A stretch of 64,000 nucleotides of DNA. Origin: Gammaproteobacteria bacterium BRH_c0 (GTDB lineage: Bacteria; Pseudomonadota; Gammaproteobacteria; Pseudomonadales; Porticoccaceae). The translations under genes and the position numbers were made by a program. Shown piece after piece: positions 9,005-17,107 of this stretch. The stretch is from NCBI GenBank assembly GCA_000961645.1, contig LADM01000133.1, positions 1 to 64,000 of the forward strand, in the 5' to 3' direction. A model generated the notes under the pieces. It was not told where the DNA came from, did not search any database, and saw nothing but the letters and a program-made list of their open reading frames with translations. Numbering within the stretch: the stretch's first letter is position 1; each line of letters starts with the position of its first letter.

Positions 9005-9769
9005 ATGGTACAGGGCAGTCCGCCAAAGGATTTCCAGCGCACCCAGCAAGCTTTTGCCGACCATTTGCGCGATCCAGACCGTTCCCTGGCTCCCGCTGGT
9101 ATCGAGGCGCGACGGATGGCCATCTACCGCGATCTTGTCTACAACAATATCGAATCGTTTCTCGCCAAGGGTTTCCCGGTATTGCGCGCCATCACCGATG
9201 ATCAGCGCTGGCACGCCATGGCCCGCGATTTTGTTCGCCGCCACGTGTGCCAGAGCCCGTACTTTCTGGATATCGGCAAGGAGTTTCTTGCCTATCTGGA
9301 GCACGAAAGGGTGGATGTTGCCGGTGACGTGCCTTTTCTGCTGGAATTGGCCCATTACGAGTGGGTGGAACTGGCGCTGGATATTGCCACGGCCAGCGTG
9401 CCTGATGGCCCGTTAACCGCTGGCAATTTTCTCGACCATTATTTCCAGGTGTCTCCCCTGGCCTGGAGTCTCTCCTATCACTATCCCGTGCACCGCATTT
9501 GTGCAGATTTTCAACCCGCCGAGCCGCCGGATAAGCTGACTTTTCTGGTGGTCTATCGCAACCGGGAAGACAGGGTGCGGTTTCTGGAAATCAACGCGGT
9601 AACAGCCCGACTCCTGCAATTGCTGGAAGAGGGTGATTGCAGTGGGCTGGAGGTTCTCACCCTGCTTTCCTCCGAGCTGGGTTACAGTGATTCACGGCAC
9701 CTTGTACAGTCTGGTGAAGCGCTTTTGCAAAAATTGTTTGGCCTGTCGATTATCTATCTGGCGGAGTAG
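9005..9769 (+). CDS. hvfC: DUF2063 partner protein, HvfC
   Basis: 254-residue protein with the DUF2063 N-terminal fold (FQRTQQAFADHLRDP, then IYRDLVYNNIESFLAKGFPVLRAI). This is the usual partner of DUF692 enzymes and is thought to bind the precursor leader and present the cysteines to the MNIO active site, as MbnC does for MbnB. The C-terminal half carries a LTFLVVYRNREDRVRFLEIN segment typical of HvfC proteins in Gammaproteobacteria. It starts 16 bases after hvfB with AGGA at 8995-8998, so hvfA-hvfB-hvfC form one operon. No DoxX-type membrane gene or ECF sigma gene follows, unlike several related loci. Little more can be read from sequence. Confidence 0.9.
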   Translation: MVQGSPPKDFQRTQQAFADHLRDPDRSLAPAGIEARRMAIYRDLVYNNIESFLAKGFPVLRAITDDQRWHAMARDFVRRHVCQSPYFLDIGKEFLAYLEHERVDVAGDVPFLLELAHYEWVELALDIATASVPDGPLTAGNFLDHYFQVSPLAWSLSYHYPVHRICADFQPAEPPDKLTFLVVYRNREDRVRFLEINAVTARLLQLLEEGDCSGLEVLTLLSSELGYSDSRHLVQSGEALLQKLFGLSIIYLAE

Positions 9770-9797
9770 TCTCTTTTCGCCTCCAACCTCGCCCTAA

Positions 9798-9868
9798 CTG
9801 TCATCTGTGCGTCACAAGAAAGTCATTCCTCCGTCATTTAAATGTCATGACTGTCATCTTTTTGTCAC
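9798..9868 (+). promoter_or_regulatory. PhoB-box array upstream of the porin
   Basis: Seven GTCAT/GTCAC half-sites face the same way at 9798, 9809, 9820, 9831, 9842, 9851 and 9862. Spacing is 11 bp except for one 9-bp step. The classic Pho box is two CTGTCAT repeats at 11-bp spacing, with PhoB dimers binding in tandem. CTGTCAT itself occurs at 9798 and 9851. The last half-site would replace the -35 element, with the -10 near 9879-9885. This predicts strong phosphate-starvation induction of the porin. Confidence 0.85.
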
Positions 9869-9951
9869 AATCTTCTTCGATGATTCTCCCGGTGTTGGTC
9901 ACAGGCCAAACATTCAGCTCACAGACTTTATCCACACAAAGGGGAACACTG

Positions 9952-11148
9952 ATGAAAAAAGCTGCCATTGCACTCGCGATTGGATCTATTTGTGCCGGAG
10001 CTGTTCAGGCGGGTACTGTCACTTCAGACGGTGCTGATATTGTGCTCAAGACAAAAGGTGGCTTTGAAGCGGCAACCACAGATGGTGACTACTCTTTCAA
10101 GTTGGGTGGCCGTATTCAGGCTGACTACAACAATTACGATGGCGTGATCAATGCTGTCCCCGGTGAGGATGGCAGCGATTTCTTTTTCCGCCGCGCACGT
10201 CTGGAGATTAAGGGCCACGCCAAGGATTGGGGCTATGAGATGTCCTACAACCTCACCGGCAGTGGCTCCATCGACCAGTTGCACACCACCTACATGGGCT
10301 GGGGCAAAATGGCCAATCTGACGGTCGGTCAGCAGAAAGAAAACTTTGGCATGGATGATACCGGCAGCTCAAAGTGGACTTCCGCGATTGAGCGTGCGAT
10401 GCCTGCCAATGCCTTCGATACTGGCAACAATCTGGGCGTCAAGCTGCACGGCGCCAACAACCTGGTCACCTACAGCGTCGGCGCCTACAAAACCGCCATT
10501 GACTCTGACAACGATCTGGACACGGCCCTGACTGGTCGCTTGGTGGTACGCCCGCTGATGGATGGTGCCAACCTGATTCACCTGGGCGCCGGTATCACTG
10601 ATCGCAGCGGTGTTGCCGCTGACTACAACTCCCGTCTGGGCGCCCGTGGCGGCGAGGATGGCACCGGTGTCAGTCGTGTCCGCGCGCGTATTTCAAATGC
10701 TCTGGGAGATCGTCGCGACTACAACCTGGAAGCCGCTGCGAATTTTGGCCCCCTGCATGTGATGGCTGAATACTTCAATGGCGAAACCGATGTGGACAAT
10801 ACCTCCTACACCATTGAAGCCGATGGTTACTATCTGCAAGCAGGCTGGATCATCACTGGCGAAAGTCGCGGCTACAAGACTGATATCGCAGCATTCGATG
10901 GAGTCAAGCCCGCTGGTTCCGGCGGTGCCTGGGAGCTGATTGCCCGTTTTGATGCCCTTGATGTGGCCAATTCTGCCCCAATCTCCGTGACCGGTGAGAA
11001 GGCCGACAGCATCACCGTTGGCGTCAACTGGTATATGAACTCTCTGGTCAAGCTGTCGATGAACTATGTCAACGTCAGTACCGACCAGCCAATTGGTGGT
11101 GAAGACGATGGTGATGCCCTGGTGGCTCGCCTCCAGATCGCATTCTGA
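9952..11148 (+). CDS. OprP/OprO-type phosphate-selective porin
   Basis: 398-residue outer-membrane beta-barrel of the OprO/OprP family. A clear signal peptide (MKKAAIALAIGSICAGAVQA) precedes the barrel. Visible family features are KLGGRIQADYNNYD, the FFFRRARLEIKGHAKDWGYEM strand pair, the VGQQKENFGMDD loop, and a C-terminal strand ending in phenylalanine (LVARLQIAF). These porins form trimers that pass phosphate or polyphosphate into the periplasm during starvation. The PhoB array upstream supports that role here. The ATG at 9952 follows AAGGGG; the frame extends upstream to 9847, but that would run through the promoter. A strong terminator follows. Specificity for phosphate versus pyrophosphate cannot be told. 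Confidence 0.9.
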   Translation: MKKAAIALAIGSICAGAVQAGTVTSDGADIVLKTKGGFEAATTDGDYSFKLGGRIQADYNNYDGVINAVPGEDGSDFFFRRARLEIKGHAKDWGYEMSYNLTGSGSIDQLHTTYMGWGKMANLTVGQQKENFGMDDTGSSKWTSAIERAMPANAFDTGNNLGVKLHGANNLVTYSVGAYKTAIDSDNDLDTALTGRLVVRPLMDGANLIHLGAGITDRSGVAADYNSRLGARGGEDGTGVSRVRARISNALGDRRDYNLEAAANFGPLHVMAEYFNGETDVDNTSYTIEADGYYLQAGWIITGESRGYKTDIAAFDGVKPAGSGGAWELIARFDALDVANSAPISVTGEKADSITVGVNWYMNSLVKLSMNYVNVSTDQPIGGEDDGDALVARLQIAF

Positions 11149-11176
11149 TTGGCATATGACTTGATCTGTACAAGGA

Positions 11177-11204
11177 AAGCCCTGCACCAGTGCAGGGCTT
11201 TTTT
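11177..11204 (+). terminator. Rho-independent terminator of the porin gene
   Basis: A perfect 10-bp stem (AAGCCCTGCA with TGCAGGGCTT) around the loop CCAG, followed by four more T residues, 28 bases after the porin stop. Confidence 0.95.
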
Positions 11205-11412
11205 GATGGTTTCCACTGTTGCCAGCCGCTTTCGCAATTTCAACCCCGGATTGTGCTAAACAGCACATAACCGGCCAGAAAAATCGCTCCGCTGCGCTGT
11301 TGTGGCTATACTTGCGCCAGTGGTACTCCCCGCATCGTGCTATATCATCCCCGTTGCAGGTTCGCTAAAATGGCCGCCGATGGATGGGGCCACCCTGGAT
11401 GCAAAGGAAATC

Positions 11413-12165
11413 ATGAAACAGATCATCAATCTGATACAAGCAGCAGTTGTGGCTGTTGTCTTTATGTCGTCACCGACCTGGGGCGAAGATCAGACCAATG
11501 TTGACCCGCTCGAATCGTTGAATCGCAAAGTGTTTGCCTTCAACGACTTTGCCGATAGCTATGTCTTGCGACCTGTGGCCAAGGGTTATCAGGCAGTGAC
11601 CCCCGACCGGGTTGAAAAGGCTGTGTTTCGGGCCTTTGGCAATGCTCGTGAGGTCAATAGCGCCGTCAACAGTGTGTTGCAGGCGAAGTTCGGTCAGGCG
11701 GCCCATCATTCCGGTCGTTTCCTGGTCAATACTACCTTTGGTATTGCCGGTTTCTTTGATGTGGCCACCCCCCTTGGGCTGGAAGTCATCAATGCTGAGG
11801 ATTTTGGCCAGACCCTGGCGGTATGGGGTGTCGGCTCCGGCCCCTATATTGTTTTGCCACTGTTGGGCTCCAGTACCCTCAGAGATACCCCCTCGCGCTA
11901 TGTTGATGGGGTTTTTGATCCCATTAACCAGGTGGAGCATATACCTACTCGCAATTCGATCCATGGTACAGGGCTTATCTCTGGGCGTGCCGAATTGCTC
12001 AAGGCGGAGAGCCTGATCAGTGGCGACAAATACGTATTTACCCGGGAGATCTATCTGCAGCGTCGCGCCTACCTGATCAACGACGGTACTGAGGAAGATT
12101 TTTTTGGTGATGAGTATGGCGACTACGATCAGGACGGCAGCGAGAGTGATTACGGTGAGTACTGA
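11413..12165 (+). CDS. mlaA: MlaA (VacJ) family phospholipid-transport protein
   Basis: 250-residue MlaA/VacJ-family protein, the outer-membrane component that draws mislocalised phospholipids from the outer leaflet and hands them to MlaC. Visible signatures: NVDPLESLNRKVFAFNDFAD, VNSVLQAKFGQAAHHSGRFLVNTTFGIAGFFDVA, and the GPYIVLPLLGSSTLRDTPSRYVD region. The ATG at 11413 follows AAGGAAA. The signal sequence ends near PTWGED and has no lipobox cysteine, whereas E. coli MlaA is a lipoprotein; this one may be cleaved by signal peptidase I. The C-terminal 20 residues are very acidic (EEDFFGDEYGDYDQDG). It sits just before a receiver-phosphatase and STAS pair, an association I recall near vacJ in Pseudomonas. 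Confidence 0.92.
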   Translation: MKQIINLIQAAVVAVVFMSSPTWGEDQTNVDPLESLNRKVFAFNDFADSYVLRPVAKGYQAVTPDRVEKAVFRAFGNAREVNSAVNSVLQAKFGQAAHHSGRFLVNTTFGIAGFFDVATPLGLEVINAEDFGQTLAVWGVGSGPYIVLPLLGSSTLRDTPSRYVDGVFDPINQVEHIPTRNSIHGTGLISGRAELLKAESLISGDKYVFTREIYLQRRAYLINDGTEEDFFGDEYGDYDQDGSESDYGEY

Positions 12166-12212
12166 TTTTCTGTGTCACTGTTCCAGCGCAGCAAATATCC
12201 CCAAGTCGACCA

Positions 12213-13454
12213 GTGGTGCGGAATCTCGCTCCCCATTCCTTGCGGGAACTGTTGTCGCCGGATGACCTTGTGAATATTTCTTCCAAACGCATCCTGTTGA
12301 TTATTCCAGAGGTGGCAACCACCCATCATCTGCGGGATTTGTTGCTCGAACAGAGCTGGGAGGTGGATCAGCGTTCGGTGATGGAAGCATTCCCCCTGGC
12401 TGATTGCGGGTCTTACGAAGTGGTCGCTATCGAACCGGGCCTGGACGGTGAAGCAGAGATACTGTCAATCCTCGAGCACTGCCCTGAATACAACTCGGCT
12501 CTGGTGTTGCCCATCTTGCGTGAACCCACACCCCAGGGCGTTATCAATCTGATCCGCATGGGTGTTGTGGATGTATTGATCACCCCCTTTTCAGACCATG
12601 AATTTATAGAGACGGTTAACCGCGTAGCGGGGCATAAAAACCTCTATCTGGAAAACCTCGCCTACAGCGATGAACTCGAAAAAGCCAACCGCGACCTGCG
12701 GGAAAGCCTCGATATTCTCCGCATGGATCAGCTTGCCGGCAGGCAGGTGCAGAAGAGTTTGCTGCCCAGCTCTCCTCTTCAGCATGGCGATTACCTGGTA
12801 TCCCACCGCATTATCCCTTCCCTGTACCTCAGTGGGGATTTTGTCGGCTATAACGTGGTCCTTGACCGCTTTCTGATTTTTTACCTGGCAGATGTTTCCG
12901 GTCACGGGGCATCATCAGCGTTTGTGACCATACTCCTGCGTTTTATTCTCAAGCGGATTTTGCGTCGCCATACCTACAATAATGACCTCAAGGCCCTGTC
13001 CCGTGCCCCCGAGGGCTTTATGGAGCACGTCAACCGGCAAATGATGGCCACTGGCCTGGACAAGCATCTCACCATGTTTGCCGGCTCCATTGATCTGGAA
13101 ACCAATATGTTGCGCTACTCGGTCGCCGCGCAAATGCCGATGCCGGTTTTTCTGGTTGGCCACGATGCCCGCTTTTTACCGGGTCGGGGAAAACCTATTG
13201 GCCTGTTTGAAGAGGCCAAATGGGAAGTGGAAGAAATTGCCCTGCCGGAAACATTTTCCCTGCACATGGTATCCGACGGGTTGCTGGAAACACTGCCCGG
13301 CAAGACATTCGATGATAAAGAGGCATTCTTGCAGCGCATGTCAGCAGAATTCGGTGACGACCATGAGTTGCTGTGTGAAAAGCTGGGCATCAACAATATT
13401 CGTGAGGCCTCGGATGATGTATCCATCCTCAGTGTGACCCGGGGTAAGCAGTGA
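12213..13454 (+). CDS. Receiver-like/PP2C (SpoIIE) phosphatase, HsbR-like
   Basis: 413-residue signalling protein. Residues about 25-145 form a receiver-like domain, then a coiled-coil linker (LAYSDELEKANRDLRESLDIL), then a PP2C/SpoIIE phosphatase domain with metal-binding motifs SGDFVGY, LADVSGHG, SDGLLE and ASDDVSILS. Such proteins dephosphorylate STAS anti-anti-sigma factors, and the next gene encodes one. The receiver is degenerate: where the phospho-acceptor Asp should be the sequence reads VAIEPGLDG, and the usual Lys of KPF is Thr (LITPFS). It may not be phosphorylated. The GTG at 12213 gives the full frame; a GTG at 12270 giving MNISSKRILLI is also plausible, and neither has a strong ribosome site. 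Confidence 0.85.
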   Translation: MVRNLAPHSLRELLSPDDLVNISSKRILLIIPEVATTHHLRDLLLEQSWEVDQRSVMEAFPLADCGSYEVVAIEPGLDGEAEILSILEHCPEYNSALVLPILREPTPQGVINLIRMGVVDVLITPFSDHEFIETVNRVAGHKNLYLENLAYSDELEKANRDLRESLDILRMDQLAGRQVQKSLLPSSPLQHGDYLVSHRIIPSLYLSGDFVGYNVVLDRFLIFYLADVSGHGASSAFVTILLRFILKRILRRHTYNNDLKALSRAPEGFMEHVNRQMMATGLDKHLTMFAGSIDLETNMLRYSVAAQMPMPVFLVGHDARFLPGRGKPIGLFEEAKWEVEEIALPETFSLHMVSDGLLETLPGKTFDDKEAFLQRMSAEFGDDHELLCEKLGINNIREASDDVSILSVTRGKQ

Positions 13455-13945
13455 GTAGCGGCAGAATTCTTGTAGCTCAGCAGGGCGGTGTTTATCTACT
13501 CAAGTTGACAGGTGATGTGCGGGTGACTCTCTGCGCCTCTGTGACTGACTATATCAACCAGATTTTCAGTGGGCCGCCCGCAACCGATGTCTACGTGGAT
13601 TTGCTCGAAGCGGAGGGAATCGACAGCACCATGCTGGGGATGCTGGCCAAGCTGGCGGTGCACTGCATTGATGAACTCCATATCAAGGCCAGGATGCTGT
13701 GTGTCAACCGCAATATTTTGCGGGTTCTCGAATCCATGGAACTCGATGAGCTGTTTGAAATTCTGGGGCTGCCCACCTCACCCGATATGCCGGTTACGGA
13801 TATCACCCCGGACAGTGAGCAGGAGCCCGAACTCGATACGCTGCGTCAGCAGGTACTCGAAGCCCACAAACTGCTGGTCAAACTCAATCCCAAGCTGATG
13901 GGTGACTTTGTTGCCCTTATCAACACTCTTGAAGGCGATTGCTAG
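13451..13945 (+). CDS. STAS-domain anti-anti-sigma factor, HsbA-like
   Basis: 164-residue protein with a STAS domain in residues 1-115 and an extra C-terminal helical tail. The likely phosphorylation site is Ser59 in EGIDSTMLGML, matching the DSxxLG site of SpoIIAA-type proteins. Its GTG start overlaps the phosphatase stop in GTGA, so the pair is translationally coupled and the phosphatase almost certainly acts on it. In Pseudomonas the HsbR/HsbA partner switch frees or binds an anti-sigma factor (FlgM) and a diguanylate cyclase. No kinase or anti-sigma gene is in this cluster, so the downstream partner is unknown. Confidence 0.85.
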   Translation: MSSGRILVAQQGGVYLLKLTGDVRVTLCASVTDYINQIFSGPPATDVYVDLLEAEGIDSTMLGMLAKLAVHCIDELHIKARMLCVNRNILRVLESMELDELFEILGLPTSPDMPVTDITPDSEQEPELDTLRQQVLEAHKLLVKLNPKLMGDFVALINTLEGDC

Positions 13946-13978
13946 GCTTCACTGGCCACGGGGGAGAGTGGCAGGAGA

Positions 13979-15010
13979 TTAGCCTGCTTCCTTCACCTCG
14001 GACTCCGCAGCCCATGATTCCATCAGGCTGATTGCCTCTCGCAACAGATTGCTGTCTCCCTGCCGCGTTGGCGCATTTTCGCTCAGAAAGCGGCGGAATT
14101 TGCGCGCCCCGGGCTGGCCGTTGTAAAGCCCGAGGATATGGCGGGTCATATGGCCTAGACGTACACCCTTGTTGATTTCCTGCTCCGCAAAGGGAATAAA
14201 CGCCTCAAGAATATCCTCCCGGGTTGTTGATCCAGCATCGGCACCGTAAAAGCGCCGGTCGATATCGGCCAGCAGCCAGGGGTTGTGATAGGCCTCGCGA
14301 CCGATCATCACCCCATCCACATGGTCGAGCTGGGTCGCCATCTCATCAAGGGTGGTGATGCCGCCATTGATGATGATCTCCAGGGCGGGGAAATCCCTTT
14401 TCAGGCGATGAACCAGCGGATATTGCAGGGGCGGGATTTCCCGGTTTTGCTTGGGGCTCAAACCCTTGAGCCAGGCCTTGCGGGCGTGGATGATAAAGGT
14501 ACGGCAACCCCGTTCACTGATGGTGCCGACAAAATCCCGCAGATAGTCGTAGGAGTCCATCTCGTCAACCCCGATCCGGTTCTTGACGGTCACGGGAATC
14601 GACGTGGCATCCGCCATGGCCGCCACCGCATCTGCCACCAGTTGGGGTGTTTTCATCAAACAGGCGCCAAAACTGCCCGTTTGTACCCGGTCGCTGGGGC
14701 AGCCGCAGTTGAGGTTCACCTCATCGTACCCGGCCTCGCCAGCCATACGGGCGCAGCTCGCCAGGGCATCCCGGTCACTGCCGCCCAGTTGCAGGGCAAG
14801 GGGATGCTCGGTAGCGTCGTAGGCCAGGAAGCGCTGGCTGTCGCCATGGAGCAGGGCGCCAGTGGTGACCATCTCCGTGTACAGCAACGTATGCTTGCTG
14901 ATAAGACGGAGAAAAAACCGGCAAAAGCGGTCAGTGTAATCCATCATGGGCGCCACGCTGACGCGCCGGTCGACCTGGCTGGGGATTTGATAGGGGGCTG
15001 GTGCGTTCAA
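13979..15010 (-). CDS. dusA: tRNA-dihydrouridine synthase A
   Basis: 343-residue FMN enzyme that reduces uridines in the tRNA D-loop (positions 20/20a in E. coli) with NADPH. Visible motifs: SVAPMMDYTDRFCRFFLRL at the N-terminus, NCGCPSDRVQTGSFGACLM with the catalytic cysteine, TVKNRIGVDEMDSY, FIIHARKAWLKGLSPKQNR, and the FMN-phosphate segment INGGITTLDE then GVMIGREAYHNPW. The length and the HARKAWLKGLSPKENR-type motif are specific to DusA. The start is taken as TTG at 15010 because no in-frame ATG precedes the conserved domain and the E. coli protein has a short leader there; it lacks a clear ribosome site. It converges on the STAS gene. Confidence 0.93.
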   Translation of the reverse strand: MNAPAPYQIPSQVDRRVSVAPMMDYTDRFCRFFLRLISKHTLLYTEMVTTGALLHGDSQRFLAYDATEHPLALQLGGSDRDALASCARMAGEAGYDEVNLNCGCPSDRVQTGSFGACLMKTPQLVADAVAAMADATSIPVTVKNRIGVDEMDSYDYLRDFVGTISERGCRTFIIHARKAWLKGLSPKQNREIPPLQYPLVHRLKRDFPALEIIINGGITTLDEMATQLDHVDGVMIGREAYHNPWLLADIDRRFYGADAGSTTREDILEAFIPFAEQEINKGVRLGHMTRHILGLYNGQPGARKFRRFLSENAPTRQGDSNLLREAISLMESWAAESEVKEAG

Positions 15011-15142
15011 GATAATTCAGGAATTTGCATGAGTAACGGATTATAACCCGGAACAAAGTCTGAGATGAGTACCAGTATCCATCCGCTTATCCATCGTCAA
15101 TTGAGTCAGGTAGAAGCGGTTCATTAACCGCTTGCTGGCGCC

Positions 15143-15148
15143 TATAAT
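15143..15148 (+). promoter_or_regulatory. -10 element for gltX
   Basis: A perfect TATAAT lies 41 bases before the gltX start. Seventeen bases upstream is TTCATT (15120-15125), a weak -35, so this is probably the gltX promoter. Confidence 0.55.
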
Positions 15149-15189
15149 GGCGGCCCATTGTCCCCTTACGCCAAAATTCGGAATCGATC

Positions 15190-16704
15190 ATGACCGTACG
15201 CACCCGTATTGCGCCGTCCCCCACGGGCGATCCCCATGTGGGCACAGCCTACATTGCCCTCTTTAACCTGTGTTTTGCCCGTCAGCACGGAGGCCAGTTT
15301 ATCCTCCGCGTTGAAGATACCGACCAGGTGCGCAGTACTGCTGAGTCTGAACAGATGATTCTCGATTCCCTGCGCTGGCTGGGGCTGGACTGGGATGAAG
15401 GTCCGGATGTGGGCGGCCCCCATGGCCCCTACCGGCAGAGTGAGCGCTTGGCGATTTATCAGGATCATGCAGCGAAGCTGCTGGCGGACGGCCATGCCTT
15501 CTACTGCTTCGCCACCGCGCAGGAGCTGGATGACATGCGCCGCGAGCAGATGGCCAGGAGCGAAACCCCCAGATACGATGGCCGCGGTCTGCTCCTGACC
15601 CAGGAAGAGGTGCGCTCACGGCTGGAATCCGGCACCCCTCATGTGATTCGCATGAAAGTGCCGGAGCAGGGCGTCTGCATCATCAATGATCGCCTGCGGG
15701 GTGAGATCGAAATCCCCTGGCAACAGGTCGACATGCAGGTATTGTTGAAGGCGGATGGCATGCCCACCTATCACCTCGCCAATGTGGTGGACGATCATTT
15801 GATGGGCATTACCCATGTCATTCGTGGCGAGGAGTGGATTAACTCGGCGCCCAAGCACAAGCTGCTGTACCAGTATTTTGGCTGGGAAATGCCTGAAATG
15901 TGCCATATGCCGCTGCTGCGCAACCCCGACAAGAGCAAGCTCAGCAAACGCAAGAACCCCACCAGCATCAATTTTTACAAGGCCATGGGCTATATGCCCG
16001 AGGGGATGCTCAATTACCTGGGGCGCATGGGCTGGTCGATGCCGGACGAGGCGGAAAAATTCACCCTCGAGCAGATGATCGCCAATTTCAATCTCGACAA
16101 TGTACATCTCGGTGGCCCGGTCTTTGACCGCGAAAAGCTCGACTGGCTCAACGGCTGCTGGATTCGCGAAAACCTCGATGCCGATCAGTTCGCCGACCGG
16201 GTCGCTGACTGGGCGCTTAATCGCGACAATCTCAAGCGCATCATCCCGCTTATCAAGGAGAGGGTGGAAAAATTCAGTGATATAGCACCACTGACCGGTT
16301 TTTTGTTTTCCGGCATGCCGGCGATCAGTGCCGAGAGTTTTGCTCACAACAAACTGGATGGCGAGACGGTGCAGAAGATCCTTCAGTTCAGCAGCTGGCG
16401 CCTGGATACCTTGCGCACCTGGGCGCGGGATGATCTGTATGCCGAGCTGAACCAGATTGCCGGGCAGATGGGCATCAAGCTCAAGGATTTTCTGGCGCCT
16501 CTGTTCGTGGCTGTGGCGGGGTCATCCTCGGCCCCGCCACTGTTTGATGCCATGGCGATTCTGGGTGCCGATATGGTCCGTGCCCGGGTGCGTCACGGCC
16601 TTGATATTGCCGGTGCCCCGTCAAAAAAACAGTTGAAAAATCTTGAGCGTGAGTACCAGCAAATCAGTGCGGAAAGATTGTCGAATCCGGCGGAAGAGGG
16701 TTGA
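15190..16704 (+). CDS. gltX: Glutamyl-tRNA synthetase
   Basis: 504-residue class I aminoacyl-tRNA synthetase that charges tRNA-Glu. The HIGH-type signature is present as [14 protein letters not shown] at residues 8-21, and the KMSKS loop as [23 protein letters not shown] gives the glutamate-binding Arg and acidic residues. The C-terminal anticodon-binding domain is full length. ATG at 15190 follows GGAA; a -10 box is at 15143. A tRNA-Ala gene follows, not a tRNA-Glu gene. No truncation is visible. Confidence 0.97.
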   Translation: MTVRTRIAPSPTGDPHVGTAYIALFNLCFARQHGGQFILRVEDTDQVRSTAESEQMILDSLRWLGLDWDEGPDVGGPHGPYRQSERLAIYQDHAAKLLADGHAFYCFATAQELDDMRREQMARSETPRYDGRGLLLTQEEVRSRLESGTPHVIRMKVPEQGVCIINDRLRGEIEIPWQQVDMQVLLKADGMPTYHLANVVDDHLMGITHVIRGEEWINSAPKHKLLYQYFGWEMPEMCHMPLLRNPDKSKLSKRKNPTSINFYKAMGYMPEGMLNYLGRMGWSMPDEAEKFTLEQMIANFNLDNVHLGGPVFDREKLDWLNGCWIRENLDADQFADRVADWALNRDNLKRIIPLIKERVEKFSDIAPLTGFLFSGMPAISAESFAHNKLDGETVQKILQFSSWRLDTLRTWARDDLYAELNQIAGQMGIKLKDFLAPLFVAVAGSSSAPPLFDAMAILGADMVRARVRHGLDIAGAPSKKQLKNLEREYQQISAERLSNPAEEG

Positions 16705-16744
16705 CAGTATAGGGCGTCGTGCTTAAACTGCGCGCCTCAACTTT

Positions 16745-16820
16745 GGGGCTATAGCTCAGCTGGGAGAGCGCAACACTGGCAGTGTTGAGGTCAGCGGTTC
16801 GATCCCGCTTAGCTCCACCA
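16745..16820 (+). tRNA. tRNA-Ala (anticodon GGC)
   Basis: A 76-base cloverleaf with the CCA end encoded. The acceptor stem pairs GGGGCTA with TAGCTCC (one G-T pair). The D-arm has AGCTCAGCTGGGAGAGC. The anticodon stem ACACT/AGTGT encloses the anticodon GGC. The T-arm is GCGGTTCGATCCCGC. A terminator follows at once, so this is a single-tRNA unit. Confidence 0.97.
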
Positions 16821-16826
16821 AAACGA

Positions 16827-16860
16827 AATCCCCCGCACGCCAGTGCGGGGGATTTTTTTT
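16827..16860 (+). terminator. Rho-independent terminator after tRNA-Ala
   Basis: A 12-bp stem (AATCCCCCGCAC with GTGCGGGGGATT) around the loop GCCA, followed by six T residues. It starts seven bases after the tRNA CCA end. Confidence 0.95.
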
Positions 16861-17107
16861 GTGCTTGCGACAGGACATCAGCTTTCTGCCTGAATAGCTC
16901 ACTGTTCCGTCCAGACAATGAGCGTCTGTAACGGCCATTTGTTCACTCAAGCCGCTTTCAATCTTGCACTCACTTGCTCACCACCTGCCTGCATATCCAG
17001 CAACCTCGCTCCCTGTGCCATACCTGGTAACCCCCTGGTGAAGTACACCTGAATGAAATACTGCTAGGCTTATACTCAATAGCCAGTCATCGCAGTTGGG
17101 GGAAGTT

